Positions 28,408 through 37,370 are shown, counted from the stretch's first letter. The stretch: 64,000 bases of DNA from Candidatus Thiosymbion ectosymbiont of Catanema sp. Cochon2018 (GCA_011392765.1 WYCW01000001.1:62001-126000); one strand, 5' to 3'. A program made the numbers and translations. Notes: generated from the sequence alone by a model not told the origin.

Positions 28408-30867
28408 ATGAACAAGGAAAACCCCGAGCAGGGCGATCAGGCCGAGCAAGTCGAGCAAACCGATCAGGTCGAGCAGACCGAGCAGACCAAGGCGGGCGAC
28501 CTGACCCGCGCCAACCAAGTCCTGCCCGGACTCATCCATCTGCTGCCGGTGACCGCGCGCCCCTTCTTTCCGGGACAGGCGGTTCCCCTGATTATGAGCG
28601 CCCGGCACTGGGCCAAGACCCTGAAGGCGGTCGGCGAGACCGAACACAAGATCCTCGGCGTGGTCCTGGCGCGCAGCGAAACCGCCGAAGAGGCGACCGC
28701 CGAAGACTTCCACCCGGTCGGCACCGCCTGCCGCGTCCATCGAGTGAACGAGCAGGACGGCATGCTCCAGGTGCTGGTGGAGTGCCTGCAGCGCTTCCGC
28801 CTCGAAGGCCTGGTCAACGCGAAGACCCCCTTCTCGGCCCACGTGGACTACCTTGCCGAACCCGTCGAGCCGCCGGACGACCAGGTCAAGGCCTACGCCA
28901 TGGCCGTCATCAACACCATCAAGGAGTTGCTGCCGCTCAATCCCCTCTACGTCGAAGAATTGCGCATGTTTCTGGACCGCTTCGGTCCGGAAGACCCGTC
29001 CCACCTGGCGGACTTCGCGGCCAGTCTCACCACCTCCACCAAAGAACAACTGCAAGAGGTCTTGGAGATCGTCGATCTGCTACCGCGCATGGAGAAGGTA
29101 CTGGTCCTGCTCAATAACGAGCTGGAGCTGGCCCGCGCCCAGCAGAAGATTCGCAGCGCGGTCGAAGAACGCATGCAGACCCAGCAGCGCGAGTTCTTCC
29201 TGCGCGAACAGCTCAAGGCGATTCAAAAAGAGTTGGGGATCGCCAAGGACGACCGCACCGCCGAGCGGGACAAATTCGACAAGCGCCTCAAAAAGCTCAC
29301 CCTCACGAACGAGGCCCAGAAACGGGTGGACGAGGAAATGGACAAACTGGCCATGCTGGAGACCGGCTCCCCGGAATACGCCGTCACCCGCAACTACCTG
29401 GACTGGATCACCCTCCTGCCCTGGGGCAAGCACTCCAAGGACAAGCTCAACCTCAAGCGCGCCCGGCGGGTACTGGACCGGGACCACTACGGGCTCGAAG
29501 ACGTCAAGGAACGCATCCTGGAGTTCCTGGCCGTGGGCATCATGAAGGGCGAGGTCGCCGGCTCCATCATCCTGCTGGTGGGACCACCCGGCGTCGGCAA
29601 GACCTCCATCGGGCGCTCCATCGCCAACGCCCTGGGCCGGCGCTTCTATCGCTTCTCGGTGGGCGGCATCCGCGACGAGGCCGAGATCAAGGGCCACCGG
29701 CGCACCTACATCGGCGCCATGCCCGGCAAATTCCTCCAGGCCATGAAAGACGCGGGCACCGCCAACCCGGTCATCATGCTCGACGAAATCGACAAAATCG
29801 GCGCTTCCTTCCACGGCGACCCGGCCTCGGCCCTGCTCGAAGTCCTGGACCCGGAGCAGAACAGCGATTTTCTGGACCACTATCTGGACCTGCGCTTCGA
29901 CCTGTCCAAGGTCCTGTTCGTCTGCACCGCCAACCAGACCGATAGCATTCCGGGCCCCCTGCTCGACCGCATGGAAGTCATCCAGCTCCCCGGCTACATC
30001 GCCTCGGAAAAGCTCCAGATCGCCAGGAAATACCTGCTGCCGCGGCAGATCGAGCGGGTGGGGCTGGACAAGGGCACGATCAAGCTCGACACCCGCACCT
30101 TGCGCGCCCTCATCGAAGGCTACGCCCGGGACGCGGGCGTGCGGCACCTGGAAAAACAGCTCGGCAAGATCGTACGCAAGGGCACGGTAAAAATGCTCGA
30201 AGGCCTGGAGCCGCCGATTGCGGTGACCGGAGCAGACCTCAAGGATTACCTGGGCAGCCCCGTATTCAAGGACGACCGACGGCTGACCGGACCAGGGCTT
30301 GTCACCGGACTGGCCTGGACCGCCCTGGGGGGCGCCACCCTCAACATCGAGGCCGTGCGCACCCACAGCTTCACCCGCGGTTTCAAGCTCACCGGCCAAC
30401 TCGGCGACGTCATGAAAGAATCGGCGGAAATCGCCTACGGTTATCTCGTCAGTCGGGCCAAGGAATTCGACGCCGACCCCGCCTTCTTCGAGAACGCCTA
30501 CATCCACCTCCACGTACCCACCGGGGCCACCCCCAAGGACGGCCCTTCGGCCGGCATCACCATCGCCTCCGCCCTTCTTTCACTGGCTCGCAAGCGACCG
30601 GTGCGACGGATCGCCATGACCGGCGAAATCACCCTGACCGGAGAAATATTCCCCATCGGCGGCGTGCGCGAAAAACTCATCGCCGCCCGCCGCGCCGGCA
30701 TCAAGGAAATCATCCTGCCCGAAGACAATCGGGGGGATTTCGAAGAAGTCCCCGAACACGTGCGCAAGGGATTGACGGTACATTTCGCGTCCCACTTCGG
30801 AAATGTGGTGCCGCTGCTGTTTCGGGAGTCGAGGCAGAGGCAGGCGAAGGCAAGTGGGGGGGATTAA
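28408..30867 (+). CDS. lon: ATP-dependent protease Lon
   Basis: An 819-residue LonA protease that degrades misfolded and regulatory proteins. Order: substrate-binding LON domain (about 40-235), coiled coil, AAA+ module with GPPGVGKTS and the Walker B MLDEIDK, and a C-terminal serine protease domain with KDGPSAGIT (catalytic Ser) and EKLIAARRAGIKE (catalytic Lys). The first ~30 residues are an unusual Gln/Glu repeat (DQAEQVEQTDQVEQTEQT) encoded by near-identical 12-15 base units. The ATG at 28408 is preferred to an upstream TTG. Two broken copies of its 3' end occur at 33706 and 38527, each beside a broken mntA. Confidence 0.96.
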   Translation: MNKENPEQGDQAEQVEQTDQVEQTEQTKAGDLTRANQVLPGLIHLLPVTARPFFPGQAVPLIMSARHWAKTLKAVGETEHKILGVVLARSETAEEATAEDFHPVGTACRVHRVNEQDGMLQVLVECLQRFRLEGLVNAKTPFSAHVDYLAEPVEPPDDQVKAYAMAVINTIKELLPLNPLYVEELRMFLDRFGPEDPSHLADFAASLTTSTKEQLQEVLEIVDLLPRMEKVLVLLNNELELARAQQKIRSAVEERMQTQQREFFLREQLKAIQKELGIAKDDRTAERDKFDKRLKKLTLTNEAQKRVDEEMDKLAMLETGSPEYAVTRNYLDWITLLPWGKHSKDKLNLKRARRVLDRDHYGLEDVKERILEFLAVGIMKGEVAGSIILLVGPPGVGKTSIGRSIANALGRRFYRFSVGGIRDEAEIKGHRRTYIGAMPGKFLQAMKDAGTANPVIMLDEIDKIGASFHGDPASALLEVLDPEQNSDFLDHYLDLRFDLSKVLFVCTANQTDSIPGPLLDRMEVIQLPGYIASEKLQIARKYLLPRQIERVGLDKGTIKLDTRTLRALIEGYARDAGVRHLEKQLGKIVRKGTVKMLEGLEPPIAVTGADLKDYLGSPVFKDDRRLTGPGLVTGLAWTALGGATLNIEAVRTHSFTRGFKLTGQLGDVMKESAEIAYGYLVSRAKEFDADPAFFENAYIHLHVPTGATPKDGPSAGITIASALLSLARKRPVRRIAMTGEITLTGEIFPIGGVREKLIAARRAGIKEIILPEDNRGDFEEVPEHVRKGLTVHFASHFGNVVPLLFRESRQRQAKASGGD

Positions 30868-30985
30868 CCAATCAATATTTATACAGCTTCCAGATTCTGC
30901 CCGGATTTCCTGTATACGGATGAGTTGCCGAGGTTGTTGAAACCTTCCGTTTAAGGGAACCGTCCATAATCTACGAGAAAAGAGC

Positions 30986-31276
30986 ATGAAACCATCGCAA
31001 GCCCTGAAACAGCATCGGGACGAGATCAGGCGTATCATCGCATGCCACCGCGCAGGGAATGCCAGGGTGTTTGGATCTGCGTTGCATGACAAGGATGACG
31101 AGGGCAGCGATCTTGATCTTCTGATCGATCCCGACGGACCCATGACGCTCTTCGACCTTGGGGCGATCCGCTACGAGTTGGGGGAATTGCTCGGTGTCGA
31201 GGTAGACGTGCTGACCCCGAACGCCCTCCCCGACAGTTTCCGTGAGAAGGTGCTGAGCGAGGCAGTACCCGTATGA
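30986..31276 (+). CDS. mntA: MntA-type nucleotidyltransferase antitoxin
   Basis: A 96-residue minimal nucleotidyltransferase. The family signature GS-x10-D-x-D is exact (FGSALHDKDDEGSDLDLL) near residues 30-48. In characterised MntA-HepT pairs the enzyme neutralises HepT by adding AMP to a tyrosine. The gene overlaps hepT by four bases (ATGA). It follows lon, and the same order recurs in two decayed copies downstream. Confidence 0.92.
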   Translation: MKPSQALKQHRDEIRRIIACHRAGNARVFGSALHDKDDEGSDLDLLIDPDGPMTLFDLGAIRYELGELLGVEVDVLTPNALPDSFREKVLSEAVPV

Positions 31277-31635
31277 CTGATACTGCCAATCCTCGTCTGG
31301 GTGATTACCTTGGGCACATCCTGGAAGCCATCGAGCGGATAAATCGTTACACCGCCGATCTGGATCGAACAGGATTCGAGTCCACGGAGCAGATCCAGGA
31401 TGCGGTGATCCGAAATTTCGAAGTGATCGGCGAGGCCGCCCGCAATATCGAGCGATGGTATCCTGAATTTGCTCGCGGACACACGAATGTGCCTTGGGGA
31501 TTCGCGTATGAAATGCGCAATGCCCTCGCCCATGGTTATTTCAAAGTGGATCTGGGTGTTGTCTGGGACACGATTCAGACCGACTTACCAGGGTTTGCGA
31601 AACAGGTAAGGGGACTGCGAGACGGTCTGTCCTAA
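31273..31635 (+). CDS. hepT: HepT-like (HEPN) ribonuclease toxin
   Basis: A 120-residue HEPN-domain protein. The catalytic motif R-x4-H-x-Y is present as RNALAHGY near residue 85, where the tyrosine is the site modified by MntA in known systems. Helical throughout, of usual family length. It starts in the stop codon of mntA and together they form a complete toxin-antitoxin module. Confidence 0.92.
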   Translation: MTDTANPRLGDYLGHILEAIERINRYTADLDRTGFESTEQIQDAVIRNFEVIGEAARNIERWYPEFARGHTNVPWGFAYEMRNALAHGYFKVDLGVVWDTIQTDLPGFAKQVRGLRDGLS

Positions 31636-31642
31636 GCTCCGG

Positions 31643-31752
31643 TAGGCTGGGTTGAGGAACGAAACCCAGCATGGACGGCAAAGATGCTGGGTTACGGCGG
31701 TTTCTCAAACGGCACTGGAATGACCAACACAGCGCAATGCCATTAAGTTAAG
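31643..31752. repeat. GGCTGGGTT palindrome and half family F end
   Basis: GTAGGCTGGGTTGAGGAACG with its partner AACCCAGC is followed by a lone CAATGCCATTAAGTTAAG (31737-31754), a family F end without partner. From 31636 to 33144 there is no gene, only repeats. Confidence 0.7.
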
Positions 31753-32284
31753 CCGTCATTCCGGCTTGGACGCCGGAATCCAGGTGCCAGGGATGGCAGG
31801 TTGCAGGAACCGCCGAGACCCACTTCAGGCGCTGGTGCTTATTTCCTGTTACACCGAGAAAAGACTCGGCGCTTGTGCGATGCTGCCGGTTTGCCGTCCC
31901 TGGACGACGGCAGATTCCGGGGTCCCACCCGGAATGACGGAGAGGTGCCGGATCACAGGTCTTTACGGACCCGATACCGCTTTGGGTGCAGACCTGCCGG
32001 CTGTTACGAAATCTTCCCGCCGAGAGAAAAATATGATTATTGGGATATACGGTCATAGCTTGTGGGCTGGGGGAGGAAAAGCAAGGAAAAGGAAAAAGCC
32101 CGCGTAGGGCGGGAAAGCGTAGCGCATCCCGCCTTATGTCTGTCGAATTTTCTTTCTATTACTATTCCAGATAACGCACCAACCGCACCGCGCCTCCCAC
32201 CGGTTCTCCGCGGCGCGGAGCCACCCCGACGGCGTACTAGTACACCGTTTCAGAACACCTTGTATGTTGAAAAGAGTCTTTCAT

Positions 32285-32362
32285 CTAACCACGAAAAGCA
32301 CGAAAAACACGAAAAGATATGTGTTCGGCTCTTTTCGTGAAGTTTCGTGTCTTTCGTGGTTC
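32285..32362. repeat. CACGAAA palindromic repeat
   Basis: ACCACGAAAAGCACGAAAAA pairs with the reverse unit ending TTTCGTGGT. Related half units are at 52149 and 57128. Confidence 0.75.
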
Positions 32363-32410
32363 ATAAGACGAATCGGCAAGATCGGTTGAAACCAGGTACT
32401 AGAATCCTTG

Positions 32411-32926
32411 GTAATCATTAGACCCCCACTGTTTTGTGGCCTCTCCGGCACCGAATTTCGGTATCCAGCCCTGAAAGGGCGTGACATACCAGTCCAGGGC
32501 AACGCCCTGGGAGAGAGGTGGGGGAAAGATGAGCCCTGAAGGGGCGTGACATCCGAGACATCGGATGTTGTCATCTCGCTTTTATGTGACGCCCTTTCAG
32601 GGCTCGATTCCATACCCGCTGATGACCCAGGGCGCTGCCCTGGGCTGATATGTCCGACCCCTTCGGGGTCATGGTAAACGGGCCGCTCCGCGACAACCCG
32701 ATGGGTTACGGCCATCCCAAGGCGAGCGCGTATGAATTTCTTCTCGATTAACCGGTTACCCCCAGCCGTGTCGATTGGGCAAAGCTGGGAGCGCCGGCAT
32801 CGGAGCGCCCATCTTGGCGGCAAAGTAACCGTTCAGCCCCCTCTCTCGATCCTGATCTCGAAAACCGGAAATCAATTAGGTTATGTCAGGGCCAAGCCGA
32901 AATCCAAGGGGGGGCTGAACGGTTAC
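32411..32926 (-). mobile_element. Family M element, inserted in a family G element
   Basis: Ends are GTAATCATTAGACCCCC and the complement of GTAACCGTTCAGCCCCCC. Inside are AGCCCTGAAAGGGCGTGACAT units and CCCAGGGC palindromes, and a smaller GTAACCGTTCAG-bounded piece at 32826-32926. Flanks are AATCCTTG (left) and GATCCTTG (right), a near-perfect 8-bp duplication inside the start of a family G element. Confidence 0.75.
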
Positions 32927-33144
32927 GATCCTTGAGGGAGCCGAATCTTTACAAATGAGTCAAGGTGCCCTCATGCTGGATCAGCCAACAAAGTTGCATC
33001 GCGCCCGCACTTGGGTGAGACTATCGATTCGAGTCCCCCATCACTTGTCACGGCGAGTCTGCAACCCGAGCCTATGGTGGCCGCAAGCGATGCCGGGAAA
33101 CAGCGGGACACCCGCGGAAAACTGCCCTAACTAGAGGTGATGCT

Positions 33145-33435
33145 ATGAAAACCCTCAACATTTCGTTGGCAATTACCTTTGCCTTGATGATGACCCTGTT
33201 CGGAAACCATTCGGTCTATGCCGAACCCTCAGGCAAACAAGAGGCTAGAGAAAGATGCAATGATCCGAAACGTGATCCGAGGAAATACCCTAACGTGCCT
33301 AATGTTGAAAATGGCGCTACTTTTTATTCTTGTGTCGATTCGGCCCTTGGCGGCTATGACCCGGTTCTGATGGACTGCGCCGAGAATTACCTTGTTTTTG
33401 TTTATGAGAAACAATGGTGTGTTCCGGCCGAATAA
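33145..33435 (+). CDS. Small secreted cysteine-containing protein
   Basis: A 96-residue protein not assigned to a family. A clear Sec signal peptide (about residues 1-27, ending VYA-EP) leads to a mature part of about 69 residues with five cysteines, rich in charged residues at its start and aromatic at its end. GAGGTG precedes the ATG by a normal spacing. It stands alone among repeats, with moderate GC. Periplasmic or extracellular location is likely; function unknown. Confidence 0.75.
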   Translation: MKTLNISLAITFALMMTLFGNHSVYAEPSGKQEARERCNDPKRDPRKYPNVPNVENGATFYSCVDSALGGYDPVLMDCAENYLVFVYEKQWCVPAE

Positions 33436-33552
33436 TGGTGGCTGAAGTATCCCCACAAAATCCGTCCTCGGTCGGCTCTGGCTCCTCACGCTCCAGCGTG
33501 GGAGCAAGTCCGGATACGGGGTTTTTGGTGGAAAGGCAGTCTTGTGCTGACC

Positions 33553-33636
33553 CTAAGAGACTGTCTAAAAAGGGACCGTAGGACCGTAGGCTGGGTTGCG
33601 GCCAGGGACGGCCAAAACCCAGCAATAACCTGGGGT
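33553..33636 (+). repeat. Family D repeat
   Basis: GAGACTGTCTAAAAAGG through CAGCAATAACC, as at 6997-7072. Confidence 0.8.
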
Positions 33637-33705
33637 TCGTCCCTTCAGCCTACTTAAATCTACGAAAAGGATACGAAAAGGACACCCATCTTGCTTTGCC
33701 GGAGC

Positions 33706-33967
33706 CAGAGGCCACCCCCAAGGACGGCCCCTCCATCGGCATCACCATCGCCTCCGTCCTCCTCTCCCTCGCCCGCAACCGACCCGCGCGCCGCATCGCC
33801 ATGATCCGCTACGAGTTGGGGAAATTGCTCGTTGTCGAGGTGGAGGTGCTTACTCCGAACGCCCTTCTCGACGGTTTCCGTGAGAAGGTGCTGAGCGAGG
33901 CAGTACCCGTATGACTAATAATGCCAATCCTCGTCTAGGTGACTATCTCGGGCACATCCTGGAAGCT
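33706..33967 (+). pseudogene. Chimeric remnant: lon 3' piece, mntA 3' piece, hepT 5' piece
   Basis: The first ~100 bases encode part of the Lon protease domain (ATPKDGPSIGITIASVLLSLARN), joined in frame to the second half of an mntA copy (IRYELGKLLVVEVEVLTPNA...EAVPV). A hepT start follows (ATG at 33911) but stops being homologous after about 57 bases, at a repeat. It is a deleted duplicate of 30520-31330. Confidence 0.88.
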
Positions 33968-34345
33968 CGTAGGCTGGGATAAGCTTGCGAACCTCAGCAT
34001 CCCCATCCTCATAGGCCGGAAGGAGCTGGGGTTCGTACCTCACCCCAGCCTATGGCCCTGATCCTCGTGGCCTGCAAAAGGGAAAACCTGACCTCGTGGG
34101 GTGCGGATGCTATCGTGCTTAAAACGAATTTTGTCCCGCACCTGGTCGAGCAGGCGGGGCTTGGTCTGCGTTCCGGCGGAGGAGGTGTTTCCCATGTCAG
34201 TACCTGACAGGTTTGTCCTATATACTGGTAACATATACAGGTACTTGCGAACAGGCAAGCAGATTAGGCCTCACTTTCGACGTATTTTCTTACGTCGCTT
34301 TTGAGGTCTACTTGTAGTTATGCCAGAAACACACAGAGGTGAACC

Positions 34346-34531
34346 ATGTCCGCTGTCAAAGAAAGAATGGCTGATGTGATCCAAAATCAGCCTGAAGATG
34401 CAACGTATGAAGAAATCTTCAGAGAATTCGCCTTTGAGCAAATGATTGCGTCGGGACTAAAAGACTCAAGAGAGGGGAAGACAATTTCAAATGATGAGAT
34501 GAAGCGCAGGCTTAGCGCATGGCAGAAATAA
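34346..34531 (+). CDS. RelB/ParD-like antitoxin
   Basis: A 61-residue acidic, helical protein (VKERMADVIQNQPEDATYEEIFREFAFEQM...) with the make-up of small antitoxins. GAGGTG precedes the ATG. It overlaps the following toxin gene by 13 bases. AT-rich. It probably binds and blocks the RelE/ParE-like partner and represses the pair, by analogy. Confidence 0.8.
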   Translation: MSAVKERMADVIQNQPEDATYEEIFREFAFEQMIASGLKDSREGKTISNDEMKRRLSAWQK

Positions 34532-34812
34532 GATGGACAGAAGAAGCTGTAAAATGGCTTCGAAATATCTACGACTACATATCGGAAGACAATCCTATTG
34601 CCGCTCAAAAGGTAATAGAAGGAATACATGAAAAAACGCAACTTCTAGAAAGCTTTCCAGAAATCGGCTACAAATACTGTGATGAACCAGATGGACAGGT
34701 TAGAATTCTTCTTTATGGTCATTACAGAATTGCCTATCTCATCAAGCAAGATGCTGTTGAAATTCTAGGCATTTTCCATGGTTCAATGGAAATCGGAGAG
34801 TATATCAAGTAA
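34519..34812 (+). CDS. RelE/ParE-family toxin
   Basis: A 97-residue ParE/RelE fold protein: RWTEEAVKWLRNIYDYISEDNP, AAQKVIEGIHEKTQLL, FPEIGYKYCDEPDGQVRILLYGHYRIAYLI. These are the helical hairpin and the basic beta-sheet seen in the family; it could target gyrase or ribosome-bound mRNA. It ends 5 bases before an integron-type recombination site, so the pair looks like an integron cassette. Confidence 0.88.
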   Translation: MAEIRWTEEAVKWLRNIYDYISEDNPIAAQKVIEGIHEKTQLLESFPEIGYKYCDEPDGQVRILLYGHYRIAYLIKQDAVEILGIFHGSMEIGEYIK

Positions 34813-34817
34813 TCAAG

Positions 34818-34878
34818 GCATAACAAGGCGAATCCAGCCGACGCTCGTACCTCGCGCGGCTGATTTGCGGCGTTAGCG
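34818..34878 (+). other. Integron attC-like recombination site
   Basis: A ~60-base imperfect dyad begins GCATAACAAGGCG and ends GCGGCGTTAGCG, with inner partners CAGCCG and CGGCTG around a short spacer. This is the layout of a 59-base element: RYYYAAC-like outer box, L boxes and a GTTAG core. It lies exactly between a ParE-like cassette and an RNase toxin cassette. No integrase gene is in the window. Confidence 0.75.
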
Positions 34879-34898
34879 AAAAAGAAGAGAGATTTTTG

Positions 34899-35132
34899 AT
34901 GGCACCAGTGCCAATTCCTAAACCATCCTTTTTAGACACTTGTGAGTACATTGGTGCATTTTCTGGCGAGCGAAGGTGGAGGTCGCATGATGGAAAGCGT
35001 ATTTATACATGGGATTACCTTCACGGAGAAATTGAGGTGTTCAATAAGCGGGGTAGGCACCTTGGGGTGATCGATCCAATTCATGGCGCTATGATTAAAG
35101 ATGCGGTCAAAGGGAGAAAAATCGATGTCTAA
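34899..35132 (+). CDS. Colicin E3-type ribonuclease toxin domain
   Basis: A 77-residue protein nearly identical in layout to the cytotoxic domain of colicin E3: RRWRSHDGKRIYTWDYLHGEIEVF followed by RGRHLGVIDP and KGRKIDV. The catalytic Asp, His and Glu of E3 (in WDsqHGElE) are all kept. E3 cuts 16S rRNA at the decoding site. There is no receptor or translocation domain, so it acts within the cell as part of a toxin-antitoxin pair rather than as a bacteriocin. The next gene overlaps it by 8 bases. Confidence 0.85.
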   Translation: MAPVPIPKPSFLDTCEYIGAFSGERRWRSHDGKRIYTWDYLHGEIEVFNKRGRHLGVIDPIHGAMIKDAVKGRKIDV

Positions 35133-35439
35133 TTTTATAGAGAAATGTCTCAAAGGTCAGGTGCTTCCGGACGACATTGATGATTTCATTGATTCCTGGC
35201 ACGAAGAAGATAGTGATCAACCATTGCACCGTTACCTCGGAATGACTCGTTCAGAATATTCGTTGTGGGTGGCAGATCCTGATGTGCTCCCATACATAGT
35301 GAATGCCCATCACTTTGGCAAAGACGTGTCCGAACTCCTTGATGAAGTGGAGGCGCTTCCTCTCGCTGCCCGATCAGATGGCCCTGATAAGGCATTAAAG
35401 CTTAGGCGCTGGATCAAAAGCGAGGGAATGTGGGAATAG
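35125..35439 (+). CDS. Probable antitoxin of the E3-type toxin
   Basis: A 104-residue protein, acidic, with the segments PDDIDDFIDSWHEEDSDQPLH and LGMTRSEYSLWVADPDVLPYIV. The second looks like a small DNA-binding or antitoxin helix pair often seen beside small toxins. GGGAG lies upstream of the ATG and its first codons overlap the toxin's end. Its acidity would suit binding to a basic RNase. Role inferred from position. Confidence 0.65.
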   Translation: MSNFIEKCLKGQVLPDDIDDFIDSWHEEDSDQPLHRYLGMTRSEYSLWVADPDVLPYIVNAHHFGKDVSELLDEVEALPLAARSDGPDKALKLRRWIKSEGMWE

Positions 35440-35441
35440 CC

Positions 35442-35597
35442 GTGAGCGTCTTAGAGCCACCCATCGATATCGAAGGATTGGTGAGGAAATATGCAGATCT
35501 TGTTTTTGCAGATATTCCTTTTGAAGGTGCAGATGGCATCTCGTTAAACCTTAAGGTTATTTGTCGGGTCCCGGATGATTACGAAGAATTTTTTTGA
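35442..35597 (+). CDS. Short ORF, possible truncated third gene of the module
   Basis: A GTG two bases after the antitoxin stop opens a 51-residue frame (LEPPIDIEGLVRKYADLVFADIPFEGADGISLNLKV...). The beginning is reminiscent of the N-terminus of ImmA/IrrE-type peptidases that accompany some antitoxins, but the zinc motif is missing. Either the gene was cut by repeat DNA at about 35600 or this is a free-standing short protein. Low certainty. Confidence 0.4.
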   Translation: MSVLEPPIDIEGLVRKYADLVFADIPFEGADGISLNLKVICRVPDDYEEFF

Positions 35598-35654
35598 AAA
35601 GCTGGGGTTGGCGCGCGTACCATTGTTGGAGCGTCCGGAAGGGGGGTTGTGGTG

Positions 35655-35960
35655 CAATGCTATTAAGTTAAGCGTTGCCGGTCGACAAAGTAAGAGAAGA
35701 AACTACGAATCACGCGAATCCTCGCGAAAATTGTCATCCCGAACTGAAAGGAGGGACCTTGTCATCCCGAACCGAAGGGAGGGATCTTATTCGCGCGCTT
35801 CGTAGGTTGGGCAAAGATGCGGTGAGCGTGTGTTGTCCTTTCCGGACGGCACCACCGCCAGGCGCGAACCGCATCTGTGGACTGATAAAACCTACCGCGC
35901 TCACCGCATCCTACTCGCCCAACCTACGACAAGCGGCCAGCAGCTAACTTAATGGCATTG
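35655..35960. mobile_element. Family F MITE carrying a nested repeat
   Basis: Outer ends CAATGCTATTAAGTTA and TAACTTAATGGCATTG match family F. The inner palindrome is interrupted by a CGTAGGTTGGGCAAAGATGC ... CGCCCAACCTACG element (about 35801-35932) and GTCATCCCGAACC units. It fills the gap before the Uma2 gene. Confidence 0.8.
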
Positions 35961-36011
35961 CGCGCATACTAACGCAATAAGGTATGCGCACAATCTGATT
36001 TCGGAGGCATT

Positions 36012-36614
36012 TTGGAAGCAAAAAAATTAAAAACCGTAGATGATTTGATGCAATCCCAGGATGAGCGTGTCGAGCTGATCAATGGTGAGATTGTTAAGCG
36101 CCCTATGGCTCGTTCCGAACATGCATTGGTCCAATCAAGCATTTCCGATGAAGTTTCGTTATTTAAGCGAAAAGATGGTCCGGGGGGATGGTGGATCATG
36201 CCGGAAATTAGTGTCAGGTATAATGAACATCAATGTCCCAGCCATGATTTGGCAGGGTGGCGCAAAGAACGTGTACCCCATAGACCTATAGGGGTTATGA
36301 ACGTCATACCGGATTGGGTTTGTGAGATTACTTCACCAGGACATGAAAGGAAAGATTTATTTCACAACTTCATATTGTTGCAACGTAACAAAGTTTCGTA
36401 TTACTGGATTCTTTCTCCGGAAGATAAGGCGCTGATTGCTTATAAACTTGTTGACGAAAAATATCGTGTTACCTTTTCTGTGGAATATAGGGTTGAAAAA
36501 CCTTTTGACCAAGCAAGGATACCACCATTTGAAGAAGTTGAGATTGATTTGAGATATATTTTTGGAGATGACGAACCGGTGAGCCCGGAGATCCCTGGTT
36601 TGGGACTTGGGTGA
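36012..36614 (+). CDS. Uma2-family (DUF820) putative nuclease, second copy
   Basis: A 200-residue Uma2/DUF820 protein, divergent from the one at 19288. Features: KLKTVDDLMQSQDERVELINGEIVKRPM, the acidic HDLAGWRKER region, PDWVCEITSPGHERKDLFHNFILLQRNKVSYYWIL with the putative catalytic E and K. The DLAGW form is typical of a Uma2 subgroup. TTG start with GGAGG 4 bases upstream. AT-rich. A family F MITE has inserted immediately after the stop codon. Confidence 0.82.
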   Translation: MEAKKLKTVDDLMQSQDERVELINGEIVKRPMARSEHALVQSSISDEVSLFKRKDGPGGWWIMPEISVRYNEHQCPSHDLAGWRKERVPHRPIGVMNVIPDWVCEITSPGHERKDLFHNFILLQRNKVSYYWILSPEDKALIAYKLVDEKYRVTFSVEYRVEKPFDQARIPPFEEVEIDLRYIFGDDEPVSPEIPGLGLG

Positions 36615-36618
36615 GGGA

Positions 36619-36811
36619 CAATGCCATTAAGTTAAGCGTTACCGGCCGGCAAAGTAAGAGAAGAAACTACGAATCACGCGAATCCTCGTGAACTTGTCAT
36701 CCCGAACCGAAGGGAGGGATCTTATTCGCGGAAATTCGCGCGATTCGTAGTTTTCGCTTCCCCATCCCGACCTACCACCACAAGCGGCCGACAGCTAACT
36801 TAGTGGCATTG
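36619..36811. mobile_element. Family F MITE with 10-bp target duplication
   Basis: CAATGCCATTAAGTTA to the complement end. Flanked by GGGTGAGGGA (36609-36618) and GGGTGAGGGG (36812-36821), 9 of 10 identical. The duplicated site includes the TGA stop of the Uma2 gene. Confidence 0.9.
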
Positions 36812-36900
36812 GGGTGAGGGGGACCCAAAAAGCACCCATCTTGTCTGACAACGACCGACGACCGGTTACCCATCTTCTTTGACCTGATCTTCCCACTGAG

Positions 36901-37071
36901 CTAGGGGGTGTTCTCAATTAAGCCGGGTCATCGCAGAAACTAAGAACGTAGCGCAGGCGTCTCGCCTGCAACCCGCGGGCGAAACGCCCGCGTTCCGGCA
37001 GGTGGGACCTGTCTGCCGACAGGCAGGCGCCTGCGCTACATGGATTTGGCTTAATTGAGAACACCCCCTAG
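36901..37071. mobile_element. Family B MITE, complete
   Basis: CTAG, GGGGGTGTTCTCAATTAAGCC, inner GTAGCGCAGGCG palindromes, GGCTTAATTGAGAACACCCC, CTAG. It inserted into the 5' part of the gene that continues at 37072. Confidence 0.92.
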
Positions 37072-37370
37072 CATTCCCCTCAGCCCAACAAACAGCCAGG
37101 GGGCTTGCCGTCGTTGAACAATTTAGAGCTATTCGCAAACCCCACACTAAACAATTCGGGTACGACCCGGAAAGAATTTGTGCGGATTTTCGCCAAAAAC
37201 AGATGCGGGAAGAAGGAGTTTCTTTAGAGGTACGGACCAAACCAAAGATGAGTGAAGGTCAATGTATGGCAGCTATTCTCCAGCGTATGGCAGACAGACA
37301 AGCACTCTCTCATATTACTGATCCTGTGGCTTGGCAAAGAGAAATTCGAGAGGATCGTCCTTCACCATGA
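37072..37370 (+). pseudogene. 3' part of an unknown gene, cut by a MITE
   Basis: An open frame runs from the MITE edge to a TGA at 37368-37370 (AQQTARGLAVVEQFRAIRKPHTKQFGYDPERICADFRQKQ..., ending REDRPSP), about 99 codons, with no start of its own. The FGYDPERICADFRQKQ segment resembles small proteins found with toxin genes. The stop overlaps the next gene's ATG (ATGA), so they were an operon. Confidence 0.65.

Noticed and set aside
32460-32700. Repeated GCCCTGAAAGGGCGTGACAT units looked like a CRISPR array
   Set aside because: Spacing is irregular, units occur in both orientations and they belong to the family M element; no cas genes.
34040-34345. Possible gene or recombination site before the ParD-like gene
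   Set aside because: Short frames without start signals, no attC-type dyad found; left unannotated.
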